Source of the DNA: Caenorhabditis elegans
Lineage: Eukaryota; Nematoda; Chromadorea; Rhabditida; Rhabditidae
NCBI RefSeq assembly: GCF_000002985.6
Contig: NC_003283.11
Span: 10,478,001 to 10,542,000 of the forward strand
Reading direction: 5' to 3'
DNA length: 64,000 bases
Shown here: positions 24,216 to 36,008 of the stretch, in pieces
Numbering within the stretch: the first letter of the stretch is position 1
How the letters are laid out: every line of letters begins with the position of its first letter
The notes under the pieces: generated by a model
Seen by the model: only the letters and a program-made list of their open reading frames with translations
Databases searched by the model: none
What the model was told of the DNA's origin: nothing
Position numbers and translations under genes: made by a program

Positions 24216-25027
24216 TTAAGTGAGTCTTCTTGCAACACGGAACAGTTCTTGATCTGAGAGGAAATCATCCCTTGGAGATTTGAATTCGCAACGAATTGTG
24301 AATCCAATGGTAGATGTACGGCAACTGAAAACTTTATAATTGAGTTTGCATATAGTAGATATAATTGAAAGTATGAACACCGATGTAACCAAATAAGCAT
24401 TCAATTTCTTCGTGAAATTATTATATATTTTTATAAATCTTACTCTCCAGATCTCCACAAATAGAAGTTATCTTCTCTTCTTTCCAATCGGTATGTAGTG
24501 TGAGTGAAACAAGTCTTGTGTTGTTGTGGCCAGCGTGTAATTCTAAAAATAAAATAATGAAAAACTATAATTTACGATCGCTACACCTGTAAGCGGTATC
24601 AGCTCCCGGGCACAGAAGATCACAATAAGTTTTTATTTCTCCATTGACTGTTTCCTGAAATATCATGGATAAATATTCTTGGATATTGATAATTTTTCAT
24701 ACATCAATACAAGTGTTGAATGGAACTACACGTGGATTTTCGTCATTTTCGTGTTCTTTGAGTTGAAGCTCACAAGCCGAAGCATGCCCTTGTTCGTTAG
24801 TTTCATTTTCTCTGCAACGGATTTCACGCCATTCTGAATGTTGAGACAAATTGGAATATTTTGAGAAATTGAAAAAGGTTTTGGGTTTTTTTCAAAAATA
24901 TTTTCAGTGTTATTGTCGAAAATAATGAAACAAATTAAACAGTAACATTTAACTTACGCCAATGCACAGACTCGGAAGCCACTGCAGTAAACAAAATTGA
25001 AACGAGAAGAACTCGTCCTACAACCAT
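24216..25027 (-). CDS. Small secreted eight-cysteine protein, unrecognised
   Basis: Five exons (25027-24958, 24833-24703, 24654-24587, 24542-24444, 24324-24216) give 158 aa. The N terminus MVVGRVLLVSILFTAVAS looks like a cleaved signal peptide. The mature part has eight cysteines (in REIRC, ASAC, NTC, TYC, DLLC, KTC, DCRT, TIRC), consistent with four disulfides, and one NET glycosylation sequon. All introns use ordinary worm splice sites. I do not recognise the family; it is probably a nematode-specific extracellular protein. Confidence 0.72.
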
Positions 25028-26235
25028 CCTGAAGACAGTCGATCCAACTTATAAGATGCGAATTTATATCGCATAGCATTTGCATATTATCTTTTTCTGT
25101 CATCTTTCTTAATATGGGACACGCTTTGGAAAATGTTATAACAACAAGTGAAAGCGTCAAAGGCCGAGACGAGCGTCTTCGATAAAGATAATGTTTTGAA
25201 AGTAGAAGAAAAGAAATGATGAGAACGAGAGCCGGTTATGGTCAGAGGACCGGAAATACGTGTGTTTATGTTTGATGGAAGGAATGCCTGTGTGACTCAA
25301 AATGCGCAAACACTCAATTGATAATCCCATCTACTTATTCATTTTCACACGCTCTTCATATATGTTTGATCACTGTTTGTTGAAGAGTTCGAAATGTGAC
25401 ACGTAGCCATGCAAACAGTAAAAAGTTGCAAAAAAAACTTTTTGAAATCAACTTTAAGCTGGGCACATTTTTTGTGTCTTGTTTTATTTGGAAGCTGAGA
25501 AAAACTATTTGAATTTTTTATAGAAATATGCAGGTATCAGGAAATCGGAACTTGTATATTCGCACAAAACCTGTTAAAAAATTCAAAAAAAATTAAAATA
25601 CAAACGCTATTTTTCAGACACCATAACATAAATTTATCTCTCACAGTAATTCGGGACCGCTTCGTAACAACTTTGACCACATTCTAGCTACCATACACGG
25701 CAAAAGTTGGTTAAACTTGATGAAATGGGACAGTATTTTCACCCTTTAAACAATTAGAATAAATAGTTCACAATTGTTTTTTAAAAGATTAATCGAGGGA
25801 CGTCCTAATAACGAAAAAAAATTCTGATGCTGTGGTTTCAAGTTGTCAAATGAGAAGGGTTTTATGTAATCAAGTTTCATTTTTGTGATATTGTACCTGA
25901 ACTTCCAATTGAAAAAAAAAAGTTGGTTAAATGTGATGAAATCAAAAACCTTGAACAAATGGTAGCTTCATCTCTTTTTTCTTTCCTGAAACAACGCAAC
26001 ATTTCAATAAAGTCCTCCGCAGATCGTTTCTTCCGAAATCCCACGCTGATCTGGTCAGAAGTACCTCCAAAGTACAGTCCATTTCCTCTTCAAAGTGCTC
26101 ATGCACACACCCATGCCACGGCAGACATGACGTAATTGACCGTCTTCGGAGCACACCCTGGAAGTATAAAAGACATGTGCTGATCCATTTTCAACACACT
26201 TCCCCATATTCTCACTTTCATTTCGGTGTTCCAAA
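25028..26235. other. Divergent intergenic region
   Basis: About 1.2 kb between two divergently transcribed genes for secreted proteins. Minus- and plus-strand open frames near 25923-26154 overlap each other and look spurious. A TATA box for the plus-strand gene lies at 26165-26170. The rest is AT-rich with nothing I can identify. Confidence 0.45.
26165..26170 (+). promoter_or_regulatory. TATA box of the Asn/Cys-rich gene
   Basis: TATAAA occurs in GAAGTATAAAAGACATG, about 65 bp before the ATG at 26236. A TGACGTAATTG (CRE/bZIP-like) lies some 35 bp further upstream. A strong TATA box suits a highly expressed or inducible secreted-protein gene; that reading is inference. Confidence 0.5.
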
Positions 26236-27289
26236 ATGGCAAAGATATTCTGTATGTTAGTTGTCCTTTTGGTATCATCGTCTTTTTGTTCTGCTAAAGA
26301 TTTGAAACGGTCTAAACGGCAGATGCAAGTTTATTATATGTGCAATGGAGGTGTATCTCAATATCGTAAGTTATAGCGACTTGGAACTTTTAAATAATTT
26401 CGCATGGTCATTTAGCGTGTAACTCAAACAACAACTGTAATAACAACAATTGTAACTTCAACAATTATGGAAATCAAGTTATTCTTCCTTCTTCATTTTA
26501 CAATCCAAACATGAATTGCAACTCAAACTGTAACAATCTCAACTGCAATCAATATTCAGGATCCTGGCTTAATGGGTTAGACTTTTCAGGTTTTAAATTA
26601 AAGCTATAATCTAATTTTTAGACAATATGTTGCCTATAACATGGGATCCAATGCTTACTCTCCATGTGCTAGCTCATGCTGTTCCAACAACAACAACAAC
26701 TATAATCCATACATCAATAACAACTACAATGGAAACTATAATCCATATGGAACCAGCAATGGAGGTTATAATGCATATGGAACTATTCCTGTAAATGTAA
26801 ATGTACCAAGCAGCAGCACAAATACAAATGTAAACCAGTACTTGCCGTACGGAGCACAACAGTTCACTGGAACTTACCAAAACGGACGTAAGGCATAACT
26901 AACAACTCTACTAATTTTGTTATGTTTTAACCTTATTCTTAATAAATATAAAACACTTTCAACAAATAGAGTTGTCGTTTCCAGAGTTCTTCTGTGGAGC
27001 CACAGAGCCATCGGGTGGAGTTTGTCGTAACAACGGGGTGTGCCCATCAGGACATAGTTGCGTAGCCGGAAATGTCTGTTGTCGTTGTCCAGTTGGATCA
27101 AGCGCCGGAAACTGTATACTTCAAAGTGACTGTTCTGCTGGATATGAATGCATGGGAACTGGATATTGTTGTCCTTCTCAAGTCTTATCAACAACTAAAC
27201 TTGGACCATGTGTTGATGGAGCCTGTCCACTTCCTGGATACACTTGTGGCGTTGGAGACTTGTGCTATCCAGATAGTTACTTTTTGTAA
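26236..27289 (+). CDS. Secreted Asn-rich protein with C-terminal Cys-rich modules
   Basis: Four exons (26236-26365, 26416-26575, 26622-26887, 26985-27289) give 286 aa. There is a signal peptide ([16 protein letters not shown]) and then a KRSKR basic motif, a likely furin-type cleavage site. The middle is extremely Asn-rich with CN, NNNC and NPY/GNYNPYG repeats. The last exon carries a cysteine-rich region with about 16 cysteines in the pattern [53 protein letters not shown], resembling repeated small disulfide modules of worm extracellular proteins. If the exon 3 donor is not used, the reading frame ends after NGRKA at 26896-26898 and AATAAA follows at 26941, so a short Asn-rich form is possible. 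The function is unknown; defence or matrix roles are guesses. Confidence 0.78.
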
Positions 27290-27911
27290 TTTATTGAATT
27301 TCTGTTATGTATTGAATTTTCCATTGTTCTTGTTCTCTGCTCAATTTGAAATCTCTTTGTATTATTTATTGAAGGTTAATGGCGTAATTAATAAACATTT
27401 TAATAACTTTTTATCTCTGGAAGTCAAAATCTGCAGTTGGCATCATTATGGTAATAAATTGCTAGTAAAATTCATAACTTATTTGATTAAAAACTACTAG
27501 GTGATCAATTTGATGAAATTCGATCATATTTTGAAGCATAGAACCAGGGACAGCGATGGCGAGGACATGGGCATGGGTTTTGCTATTGTTCTTTCAAAAC
27601 CAATTCCACCCTATTGTCAATATTTTTGACATTGGCAAACGAACTTCTCTGAAAACTTTTTTTTCTTCGTGTTTTCAAACTTCAAGTAAACCTTCTGCAA
27701 TGTCTAATACTGTCCTAACAAATGAAGATCGTTATTTTCTCTTGGATCGTAAATCCTATCGTTGAAATAGAATTTCCGCGACGAGTGAACCGCGTAACGT
27801 TTACCCAAATCTGAAGATGGCATCTACGGCATCCGTACAATAAAACGGTATCCATTATTTTTGAATTTCCAGATTCCAACCTCGTTCATCCATATTTTAA
27901 TAAATTTAATC
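27290..27911. other. Intergenic region
   Basis: About 620 bp. AATAAA near 27390 likely serves the upstream gene. A 69-codon open frame at 27556-27765 has a hydrophobic start but no splice context or family match. It is probably chance. Confidence 0.4.
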
Positions 27912-29829
27912 ATGACGAAAATTAAACGACAAATTAATAATTTCGATTTTCGTCGAATCAAAATACTTTTGAAAAAATGGAATGTTGTAATTTACTTTGT
28001 ACTAATACTTATATGTTTCTATTTTATTATTCCTATATATTTTCCGAACAACGATAAAATGAATTTGTGGTTATCATCAATTAAATATTATTTGACGTAT
28101 CCCATTTATAATGAATCTTTAACAAAAACGGATGCATATATAATCAATACATATTACTATCCAAAATCGAGTTCATTAGGAGAAAATGCGATTGGAATGA
28201 TTCTTTTAATGAATCGAAATACTCAAAGAGACATGACAAAGTATAGAATGAAATTGATTGCATCTAACTCTTCACATCAATCCGTGATTGTCACACCCAA
28301 GTTCTTGGAGTCAGCTGATTTTTTTGTCTTTTTTTTCATTTTTAATTTTTTAGAGAATCGTACTCCAGTTGCCCATACATTAACATGGTTGCAATGGTAA
28401 ATACTTTGCCAAATTTGAACAAGTTGGAGATTTTTGATGGTGAAAGAAAAATGGAGGTTCGTGATTTAATATTGAAAAAAAAACGTCTATTCTTGGTTTA
28501 TCAAAGTTAAATTATAGAAAACCCTGTTCCAGATTCCGTTCCAAATGGGTAAAACTACAGCTCCAGCATCTGTAATTATATGTATTTCTCCTCAATTTGT
28601 GGCAGAGCAGTGGCAATTATTTGTGGCACATGCACATGTTGCTCGGAAATTTGGAGGTCATCTTCACATGTACGTTACAAGTATCATAGATACATTCTTC
28701 GATTTGGTCCAAGAGTACGAAAGACTTGGTTATGTTACAATTGACTATTGGATGAGATTGAAATTGGCAAACTCATCGGTTGATTCTGTAGAGCCTAATC
28801 TTCATTCGGAACTAAGAAATCAAGCAGGAGCTCAATCGGATTGTCTTTATCAATACAAAGAAGCTGCTGCGTTTATCACTTTTTTCGATTTGGATGATAT
28901 TTTCATTCCACGTGGGTATGATTCGTATTTTGACGAATTTTCTGCTTTGTATGAGCTTCATCCAAATATTCTAACATTTCAATATACAAAAAGAGAAACA
29001 ATGGTCTACAATAAAGCAAAAATAGAAGATATAAATTTCGAAGAGTTGTTTGGTCACACTTGGTTTGTGAATGAAGAAGATTACGGAAAAGTTATGACAA
29101 AACCTGGAAATTTGAATTCAATGTGGATTCACGAATCATGGAATATTCCAACAAATCGGCATCATGTTAGTAAAAGCAATTACATAATTCATATGCAGAA
29201 ACCAGTTGATCCAGATGGAACTGATCCAGTTTCCTATCGAATGAGCAATTTTGAAATGTTGGAGAGCATGCAACTGAATGCTTCTACTTTGATACCCATT
29301 CAGGATGACTTGGAAAGGTCTTTTTATTACAACTTTTTGAAACTTTTGAAACTTGAAACTTTTGAAGGAAATCTTCTTGAAGTATTCAATTTTTGATACA
29401 AAAAAATCCACAATGTTTTATATATTTATGTGTCATGAATACAATTTTAATCAACTCACAAACGAATCGATTCTATTCTTTCTTACTAAAAAAGTTTTTC
29501 AGAGTACTCAAATCATCGAATATTTCTATGACCGCTGAAGATCTACCAAATAAAACATACTACTTCCCAATTATTTACCGATGTTATTATGAAAAATTTT
29601 ACAAAAAACCAAAGAAAGACTCATGTCCAAATGGAGAGGGATGCTTGGTGAGTTACCAAATTTGTTATAATATTAAAAAGTATTCAATTAATTTCAGATT
29701 CCACAACGAACCGGTACAAATTGTATTCACTCAGACGCTGATTTCAAATCAGGTCCAGAAATGTGGCCAATTACATATCATTATCATGTTAATTCAAAAT
29801 GGTCTCGAACCAAAGGATGTCATGCCTAA
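27912..29829 (+). CDS. Glycosyltransferase family 92 (DUF23) protein
   Basis: Five exons (27912-28300, 28354-28456, 28533-29317, 29503-29647, 29698-29829) give 517 aa. The architecture is type II membrane: a basic cytosolic start ([16 protein letters not shown]), one signal-anchor helix ([20 protein letters not shown], about residues 30-50), then a lumenal domain. GT92 landmarks are [40 protein letters not shown], a DXD-like metal site in [12 protein letters not shown], and the C-terminal [13 protein letters not shown] region. GT92 enzymes such as worm GALT-1 transfer galactose in the Golgi, so a glycan-modifying role is likely, with unknown acceptor. The exon 1 donor AA|GTTCTT is weak but is the one that keeps phase. 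Confidence 0.85.
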
Positions 29830-31136
29830 TTTTTCCTTATTTACTTGTTCTTAAAAGAAAATGCCAAACGTGGAACAAGGAACTTTTACTTTTTTGTAAA
29901 ACTAAGTTTTAAATACTTTTCCAACATTTATTTAGCTAAAAAAGCAAAGCTTAAACCGATTCGAATGTATCCTCGAATTTTTACACAGCCACCTAGCAAT
30001 TGATCTCATTTAGACAGTCCGTAATTTGGATGAACGTGTGTTTCTAGTACTTTAAAATAAAATATGTTTACCATTTTCAACGTCCACACGATAGTCCAAA
30101 TCTTGTATTAAATAAAGCGAAGCATACGAAGAAAACTGATGTAATCTTGTACTTCGTGGCAGTTCTGAGAAGAATGAATCGGACATAGATCAAACGGAAT
30201 GATACTCGTCGGACTTGCCGATTCAACAGGAATAATTTGACAAATCCTCGAAAAAGAAGAGGCGGAATAATCATACTACGTTCAAAAGAAGAAAAATGGT
30301 TCAAACACGTTTTAGGCATGAGAGCAAAAAGAAAACGATTTTCTCAACATTTTATGTTAAAAAATTAAAAAAATGTCTTGGTCATTGCATCAGAAACGAT
30401 ATACCGACAAAATTTGCAAATGTGGTTCATATTTCTCAAAGCAAAAAAAAACAAATTAAATTTCCGATTAGTCGAATTAAACAATTAGTGTAAGTATGTG
30501 GCGATAAAAAATATTTTTATTTTAACTCATCAATGAATATTTTTTACATTTTCAAACAACAATCCGAGCTCAGAATATAACAATCCGAGCTCAGAATAGC
30601 CAAAAATTATAAACTAACGAAAAACCAGTAAAAGCCCACTTTAAAAATGGTTATTTATCTGTTGGAATTTTTATGAGGATATTAAGCAGAAATTTTAAAT
30701 TGTAAGGCACGAGCTTTGACGAAGTGATTTAGGTTTTCTGCACCTCGAACGAACTGCCATCTTCTTGCAAGTTTGATCATCAATTTTGAAAAAAATACTT
30801 TATACAGATGTATGTAGATAAATCAGCGCGATTGTATTGAACCGAAAGTGACAAATGTTCTCTAAGGCTACTGTACAGAATGCTCGTGAGAATTATCTAT
30901 ATTTCTCAACTTTGATTTTCCTCATGATCGATATTGGTAGTATGAATAACTGTTACCTGTTCCGAATTATTAATCTGAAAATCTTGATACTGACCCCAAG
31001 TGTACCCTTATCATCCATTTTTCCTTCTTGCATCATGGGGTTGAAGAGTGATGTAATTTATCACCCGCCTCACAACAGCTGGTTTATTTTGTTCGTTGTA
31101 TGTCTGCTTGTTTCTTTTCGATCTTTCAATTTAATA
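29830..31136. other. Intergenic region
   Basis: About 1.3 kb. It holds a short direct duplication at 30558-30598 and several unrelated short open frames (30077-30319 minus, 30296-30493 plus) without recognisable domains. An open frame runs into the next gene from about 30855, but the part before 31137 is judged non-coding because the 31137 start gives a proper signal peptide. Confidence 0.4.
30558..30598. repeat. Two-copy 21-bp tandem duplication
   Basis: ACAATCCGAGCTCAGAATA occurs twice with a 21-base period. It is short and probably trivial. Confidence 0.7.
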
Positions 31137-32451
31137 ATGCCGCTTTTACATCGAACAATCATTTTTCTTCAACTTCTCGGTACAATTTCATCAAATTACA
31201 ATGCATTTTTCGCTATCATGGTCACAAATCCAACAGTAAGATTGCATCGTTGTGAGATAAAAAGAAATACAAATATTTTCAGGTGGTCCAACAAGTGAAT
31301 CAAATCGAAGTAAATCTGACACAGAGCAATCCTCAATTTGTAAAATTTGTGCATAACATTTCCCATCTTCATATCAAACTAAACACAGTTGAACTCAATG
31401 AAACCAGATTACCAATGTTAGTTTTTTTAGATTTGAGAGAACAAATAATTTTTTTTCAATTTCAGAGTTCAAAAGTTTTTGAAAGAATTACCAAAAGCAA
31501 TGTGTAATGTATCATATTCAATTCCGGCATTGTTTGAAGGAACTGCTGTAATGGCAAATACTACCCTTTATGGAAAAGTTAATCCAATGTCTAGCAGTGT
31601 TATTTCTTCTGTTCATCGTGAGTTTTTTGTTGTTGCAAAATTTTATTGATTGAATCTTTTTCTGTGATTTGGAAACAAACAATATCTCTTTTCCTGCAAG
31701 CACAAAAATGTTCAGAAAAAAATCAAATGATCATTGCGTCTGTTGAGCACATGAACATCGGGTCAATGCGTGTTGTTCATTTTAAAAAAATCCTGAGAAA
31801 TCAAACATTTGAAAAAAGCCATAAATATACAAGCTATAAATAGTACTTTTTCAATTTCTCCAGTCTCCAGAATACACTTAGTTTTTGTTTTTATGAAAAA
31901 CTAAATTATGAAAAAGTGTGATTTTAGTTGATCCATGAAACTTTTCGATTTTTTAAAGTTTTAAAGTTTTTATCATTTTCGGATTCACTATTTTTCATGA
32001 TAAGTTTGAAGTCAATTTCAATTATCAGAACAGCTATCGAAATTAGCTAACCACTCTGTACATTTTTTTTTCAGAAAAAATATTCTCTCTACTTAATAAC
32101 ACTGAAATTCCGTCTGTTGATGTGCATGACATTTTCCATCCGCGAATGAATATTGTAGAACTTGACAATCGAAAACATGAGGACCTTCTACAAATTATGT
32201 CAAACCGGACAGGAGATTTCAAGTTGAATACGGGAGATTTTATTAAAGGTTTGGTTTGAATTCACGCTAAAACATTGAATCTTTATTCAGAAATAGTCTT
32301 GTTCAATTCAACAGAATCAGGGTCCTTTCATGAGGAAATTGGACGAGCCGTATTGGCACCTTGCTCGAATTTCACTCTTCTCAGATTCAAAAAACCCGAA
32401 TTAATTTCGAATCGAGTTCCAATTTTTCCACTTGAAATGGACTTTAAATAA
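31137..32451 (+). CDS. Unrecognised secreted glycoprotein
   Basis: Five exons (31137-31235, 31283-31416, 31466-31617, 32075-32248, 32291-32451) give 239 aa. The predicted start MPLLHRTIIFLQLLGTIS looks like a signal peptide, although the same frame is open further upstream. The chain carries many N-glycosylation sequons (NLT, NIS, NET, NVS, NTT, NNT, NRT, NST, NFT), only two cysteines and no second membrane segment, so it should be extracellular. The last exon has two in-frame acceptors (before 32291 or 32315). The stop overlaps an AATAAA. No domain family is recognised. Confidence 0.65.
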
Positions 32452-32683
32452 AGATTTATTGTAATAAATACAGAAAAAAAGGAGACAATCTATCGATATG
32501 TAGAGATAAAGTACCAGTAAATATGTAATAATATGACATTAACGGTGTGTTTATGAAACAATACAATGTGAATTCTGAGTTAAAGATCATGTCGCAAACC
32601 TAGTTTCAGAAAGTCTGAAACTATAACGTTATGTTTCCAGATCAGCAGAATTCAAGAACTTTTTTTTAAGTCATGGCAAAAAT

Positions 32684-35600
32684 TTAATAAAGAGCAGTAC
32701 TTGTTTCACATTGCATTAATTTAATTCTTCTGTGTGGACTATTGGAAAGCTCATCTGTAGAACGGAAAAATCTGAGAATTTTTTGAACAATGCTTAGGGA
32801 GTCTTGCTGAAAATGTGTTTGTTTAATTTTTTTTTTGAAACCTAATTAACTACCTGCATATTTGGTACCACAAGTTGGAAATCGACGACGCTACTGATCT
32901 GCGATTCTTTACGAACGATATCAAAGGAAACACGAGGAGATGTAGAGTATCCGCCGTTGATGTCTGAAATGAAAACATCAAAGTTTGCTTAGAAAAACAA
33001 ACAAGCAAGTTTGAGAAGTCACAAGAAAGTTAGGAATGTATATGTGCAGAAAGAGAGTATCATGTCAGTTTCAAATTAGCTTGGGTCAAAGGTATAAAAG
33101 TTAGAGATGTATCAGAATCAGTTTGAGAGAAGTCAAGCAAGAAGGTTCACCTTTTCAACTAACTTAGGCAGAATCCTCTGAAATTTGATATTAAGATACT
33201 TGTTTTTTGAAGAATCCAAGATAGTTGTGTAGTTTTAAAATTATGTAGGTTTCTATTTTAAAAATTGGAAACAATTTCTGTTAAAACCAAATTTAAACTT
33301 CTTTGTTTCAAACAGGGGCGAACGTTTCTGTATTGCCGAAAATTGTCGATTGCCGCACACTCCTGGTTTTAATAATACGCAACTATCTTGGAATACTTAT
33401 TGCAAAACAATATACTTACCAGCTGTAAGCAGATTTCCAGAATACATTCTGGGTGGATCAGGTCTAGAAATAGGTAAAAGAACGGAGGACGCTGAAACTC
33501 GGTGTGACGTTAATGCCAATTGTTCACTTTTTGTCATATCAGCAGTAGGTCTCATGCGAGATACTTCAACGTCCAGGAATGCTTCCATTGCGTATTTTCT
33601 GCAACTTATATTTCAAATTCATTATACGAACCCACAACTTTATCTCCAACCGTATAATTTTTTGTGGCAAGCATGTAAGGAATATCTGGATAAATACGGC
33701 TCGGAACTTCCGACTCATTGCACAATAAATGATGAAGTTAACGGCAGAATTGAGCAACGAGAGGACATCCATCACATCTCCGAGATGAATGTATATTTTA
33801 TCGTAGAATGTTTCTTTTGTGAAAATTGCATTGAAGACGTGAAGTACTCCTTGTGGAAGTTCAGCAAATAAAAATATTGAAAGAACGGCGACAAGCATTG
33901 GTGTAGTATGATCTCGTGGCATTCTTTTCTTATTCATCACTTGAGCTAATTGTTTCCTTCGTTTTCCAACGTCACGAATAATACTGACAAGTGCAACTAT
34001 AGAAAATGTTAGAAGAAGACAAGGAACAACTTTGAAAAGTACTCCATTTGTCCAGAATGCAATCTAAAGAACATAAAAAGTTAGCAGAAACAAGATATTT
34101 ACTCACATTAAGTAGTCCGCAATGATCAGATGGAGCAACCAAATAAACGAGCATATCGTCTTCAGCTGTCTCGTTTGCTTTGCATTGAAGCCAAAGAGAT
34201 GCTGGCGTTTCAATTATCTAAAATTTAAGTATTTCAGCTAATAGCTAATTTGATTTTAGCTATTAAATTGTTTTTTTTTTCAAGGTTATGTTCAAACCGA
34301 AACGGGATAATAACAATAATTAATTAATTTTTCAAGTTTTGGTCATTTCAATTCTTGATATTCTAGAATAAAAAGTGTGATTACCTCAAATGTCAGCATA
34401 TTTGGAACATTTAACAAACAAACTACAATAAATGTTGTAACAGCAATAATACAAGTCATTTGATTAGTTACAGATTCTCCAGCTACAGATGTTGCTCGCC
34501 GGATAGAAAACACTCGAATTTGGGCTAGTAGAACCTGGTTTTGATAATATAAGTTTTTGAATTTTAATCGTGAAAACTTACTGTTAACCAAATACTTGTT
34601 GCATGGAAAATAACCGTGGCTTGGGAATGATAGTATAAAAAATATGCCCAATAAATGTTGTAGTCTGTTGGATCGCATCTGGAAATATTCAGGTATATAT
34701 TTTTTCAAATTGAATTGAAAACATCAAAATCTATTTGGATGCTTTTTCATGATAACTCATTCTCAAAGTTCTTTCATTCCCATATCCAATGGACACTATT
34801 TGAGTCACAAATCACAATAAATCAGAAAAAAATTCAAAATTAAATGCAAAAAGAACACGATTCTACAAATTCAACCAATAAGTCTACAAAAGAGGATTCC
34901 TTTAATTAGGAATTAATGACAAAATATACCAATTGCATCGTGTTGAACTGCTGCGTTGATGTTAGTTTATACCTCTGATTATTTAGAAAACACAGAAAAT
35001 GTTAGAGATCACAGAAAATCAGTCAACAGAAAGAAACTCGTGCATGCAAAACCGACAAACCTGTACCCCGCAAATAGTAGAAAATGAGTAACAAAAACCA
35101 GGACACTGGTCATAACAAGAATGTCGCAAAGAGCAATTGCACAAAGAAGTGAATTGACGGCTGATCTCATTGATGGACGAGTTAGAACAATCACTGTTAC
35201 TATGTTCATTGCAGTACCTACAAAATTCACTTGTGGCATTAGTTGAACATTTTTGTTGTCGTAATAATTTTAAAGCAGTTTTTGGTAGATGTCAGTGCTG
35301 TGCTTCAACGCTCTCTTAATGCGCAAATTGTATTATTTTTTATTTTTTGGGAAATCACGAAATCACTTGAAAACAACGCGTACGCAGCAAATCAACTAAA
35401 CCTGCCGATTTATAAACATTTCGGGGTTTTATTTTTTAATTATTTTTTTTCCACTGTAGATACTCAAAAAATGAAATAAATCTTCTCGCGAATTTTCCGT
35501 TTTGTTTTTTCGTATATTTGTTTTTTCCTAAATTTTTTAACTTTGCAAAAAATGTCAAGCAAACTGTCAAGCCATATACAAAACAACCAATGTAGTTTTA

Positions 35601-36008
35601 AATTCTTTAAAAAATCACCCATATATATATCATATTTTAGGATCAGACCTTATTTAATTATTTTTGTCAAGTGTTCATTATTTATTTCAGTCTTTTTGCA
35701 CGTGCTCAATAAATCTCACACGCTCTGCGCACTTTCAAATCAGATTTTATTTCTTGCTTTTCACTCTTTCTGTTGCTTTTTCGTCATCAACAAACACCTT
35801 TTTCTGCTTCCCCCTGCATGTTATTTTCAGTAAATTACCATCTGAAAAAGGATCAACATGTGCGATCACTTCATAATAACCAACCTGCAAGACAGAGAAT
35901 CACAGAGACGTACGGATGAATATGAGCATACGCTGTATTTATATTTGTCACTGCTGTCTCAAGCCACTCGGCACCCGTGAAATTCACCGAACCCATGTCA
36001 CATCCCAT
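32684..36008 (-). CDS. Peptide-type GPCR, DMSR (myosuppressin receptor-related) like
   Basis: Nine exons (36008-35885, 35217-35061, 34678-34582, 34534-34385, 34217-34107, 34063-33639, 33598-33420, 32963-32854, 32806-32684) give 491 aa. A short extracellular N terminus with one NFT sequon leads to seven hydrophobic segments. Helix 1 spans YVSVILCLAGTAMNIVTVIV, then VLTRPSMRSAVNSLLCAIAL; helix 3 contains ATVIFHATSIWLT; the third cytosolic loop has KRRKQLAQVMNKKRM; helix 6 includes FLFAELPQGVLHVFNAIF; helix 7 shows SLLNSAVNFIIYCAMSRKFR, a variant NPxxY with Asn-Phe-Ile-Ile-Tyr. These agree with nematode DMSR receptors for FMRFamide-like peptides. A long tail of about 150 residues follows. The ligand is unknown. 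The ATG directly follows TTTTTAG, so trans-splicing is possible. Confidence 0.83.

Noticed and set aside
27556-27765. 69-codon plus-strand frame with hydrophobic start
   Set aside because: No poly(A), splice or homology support.
30540-30600. Possible array of direct repeats (CRISPR-like)
   Set aside because: Only two copies with a 21-bp period and no spacers; not a CRISPR in a nuclear nematode genome.
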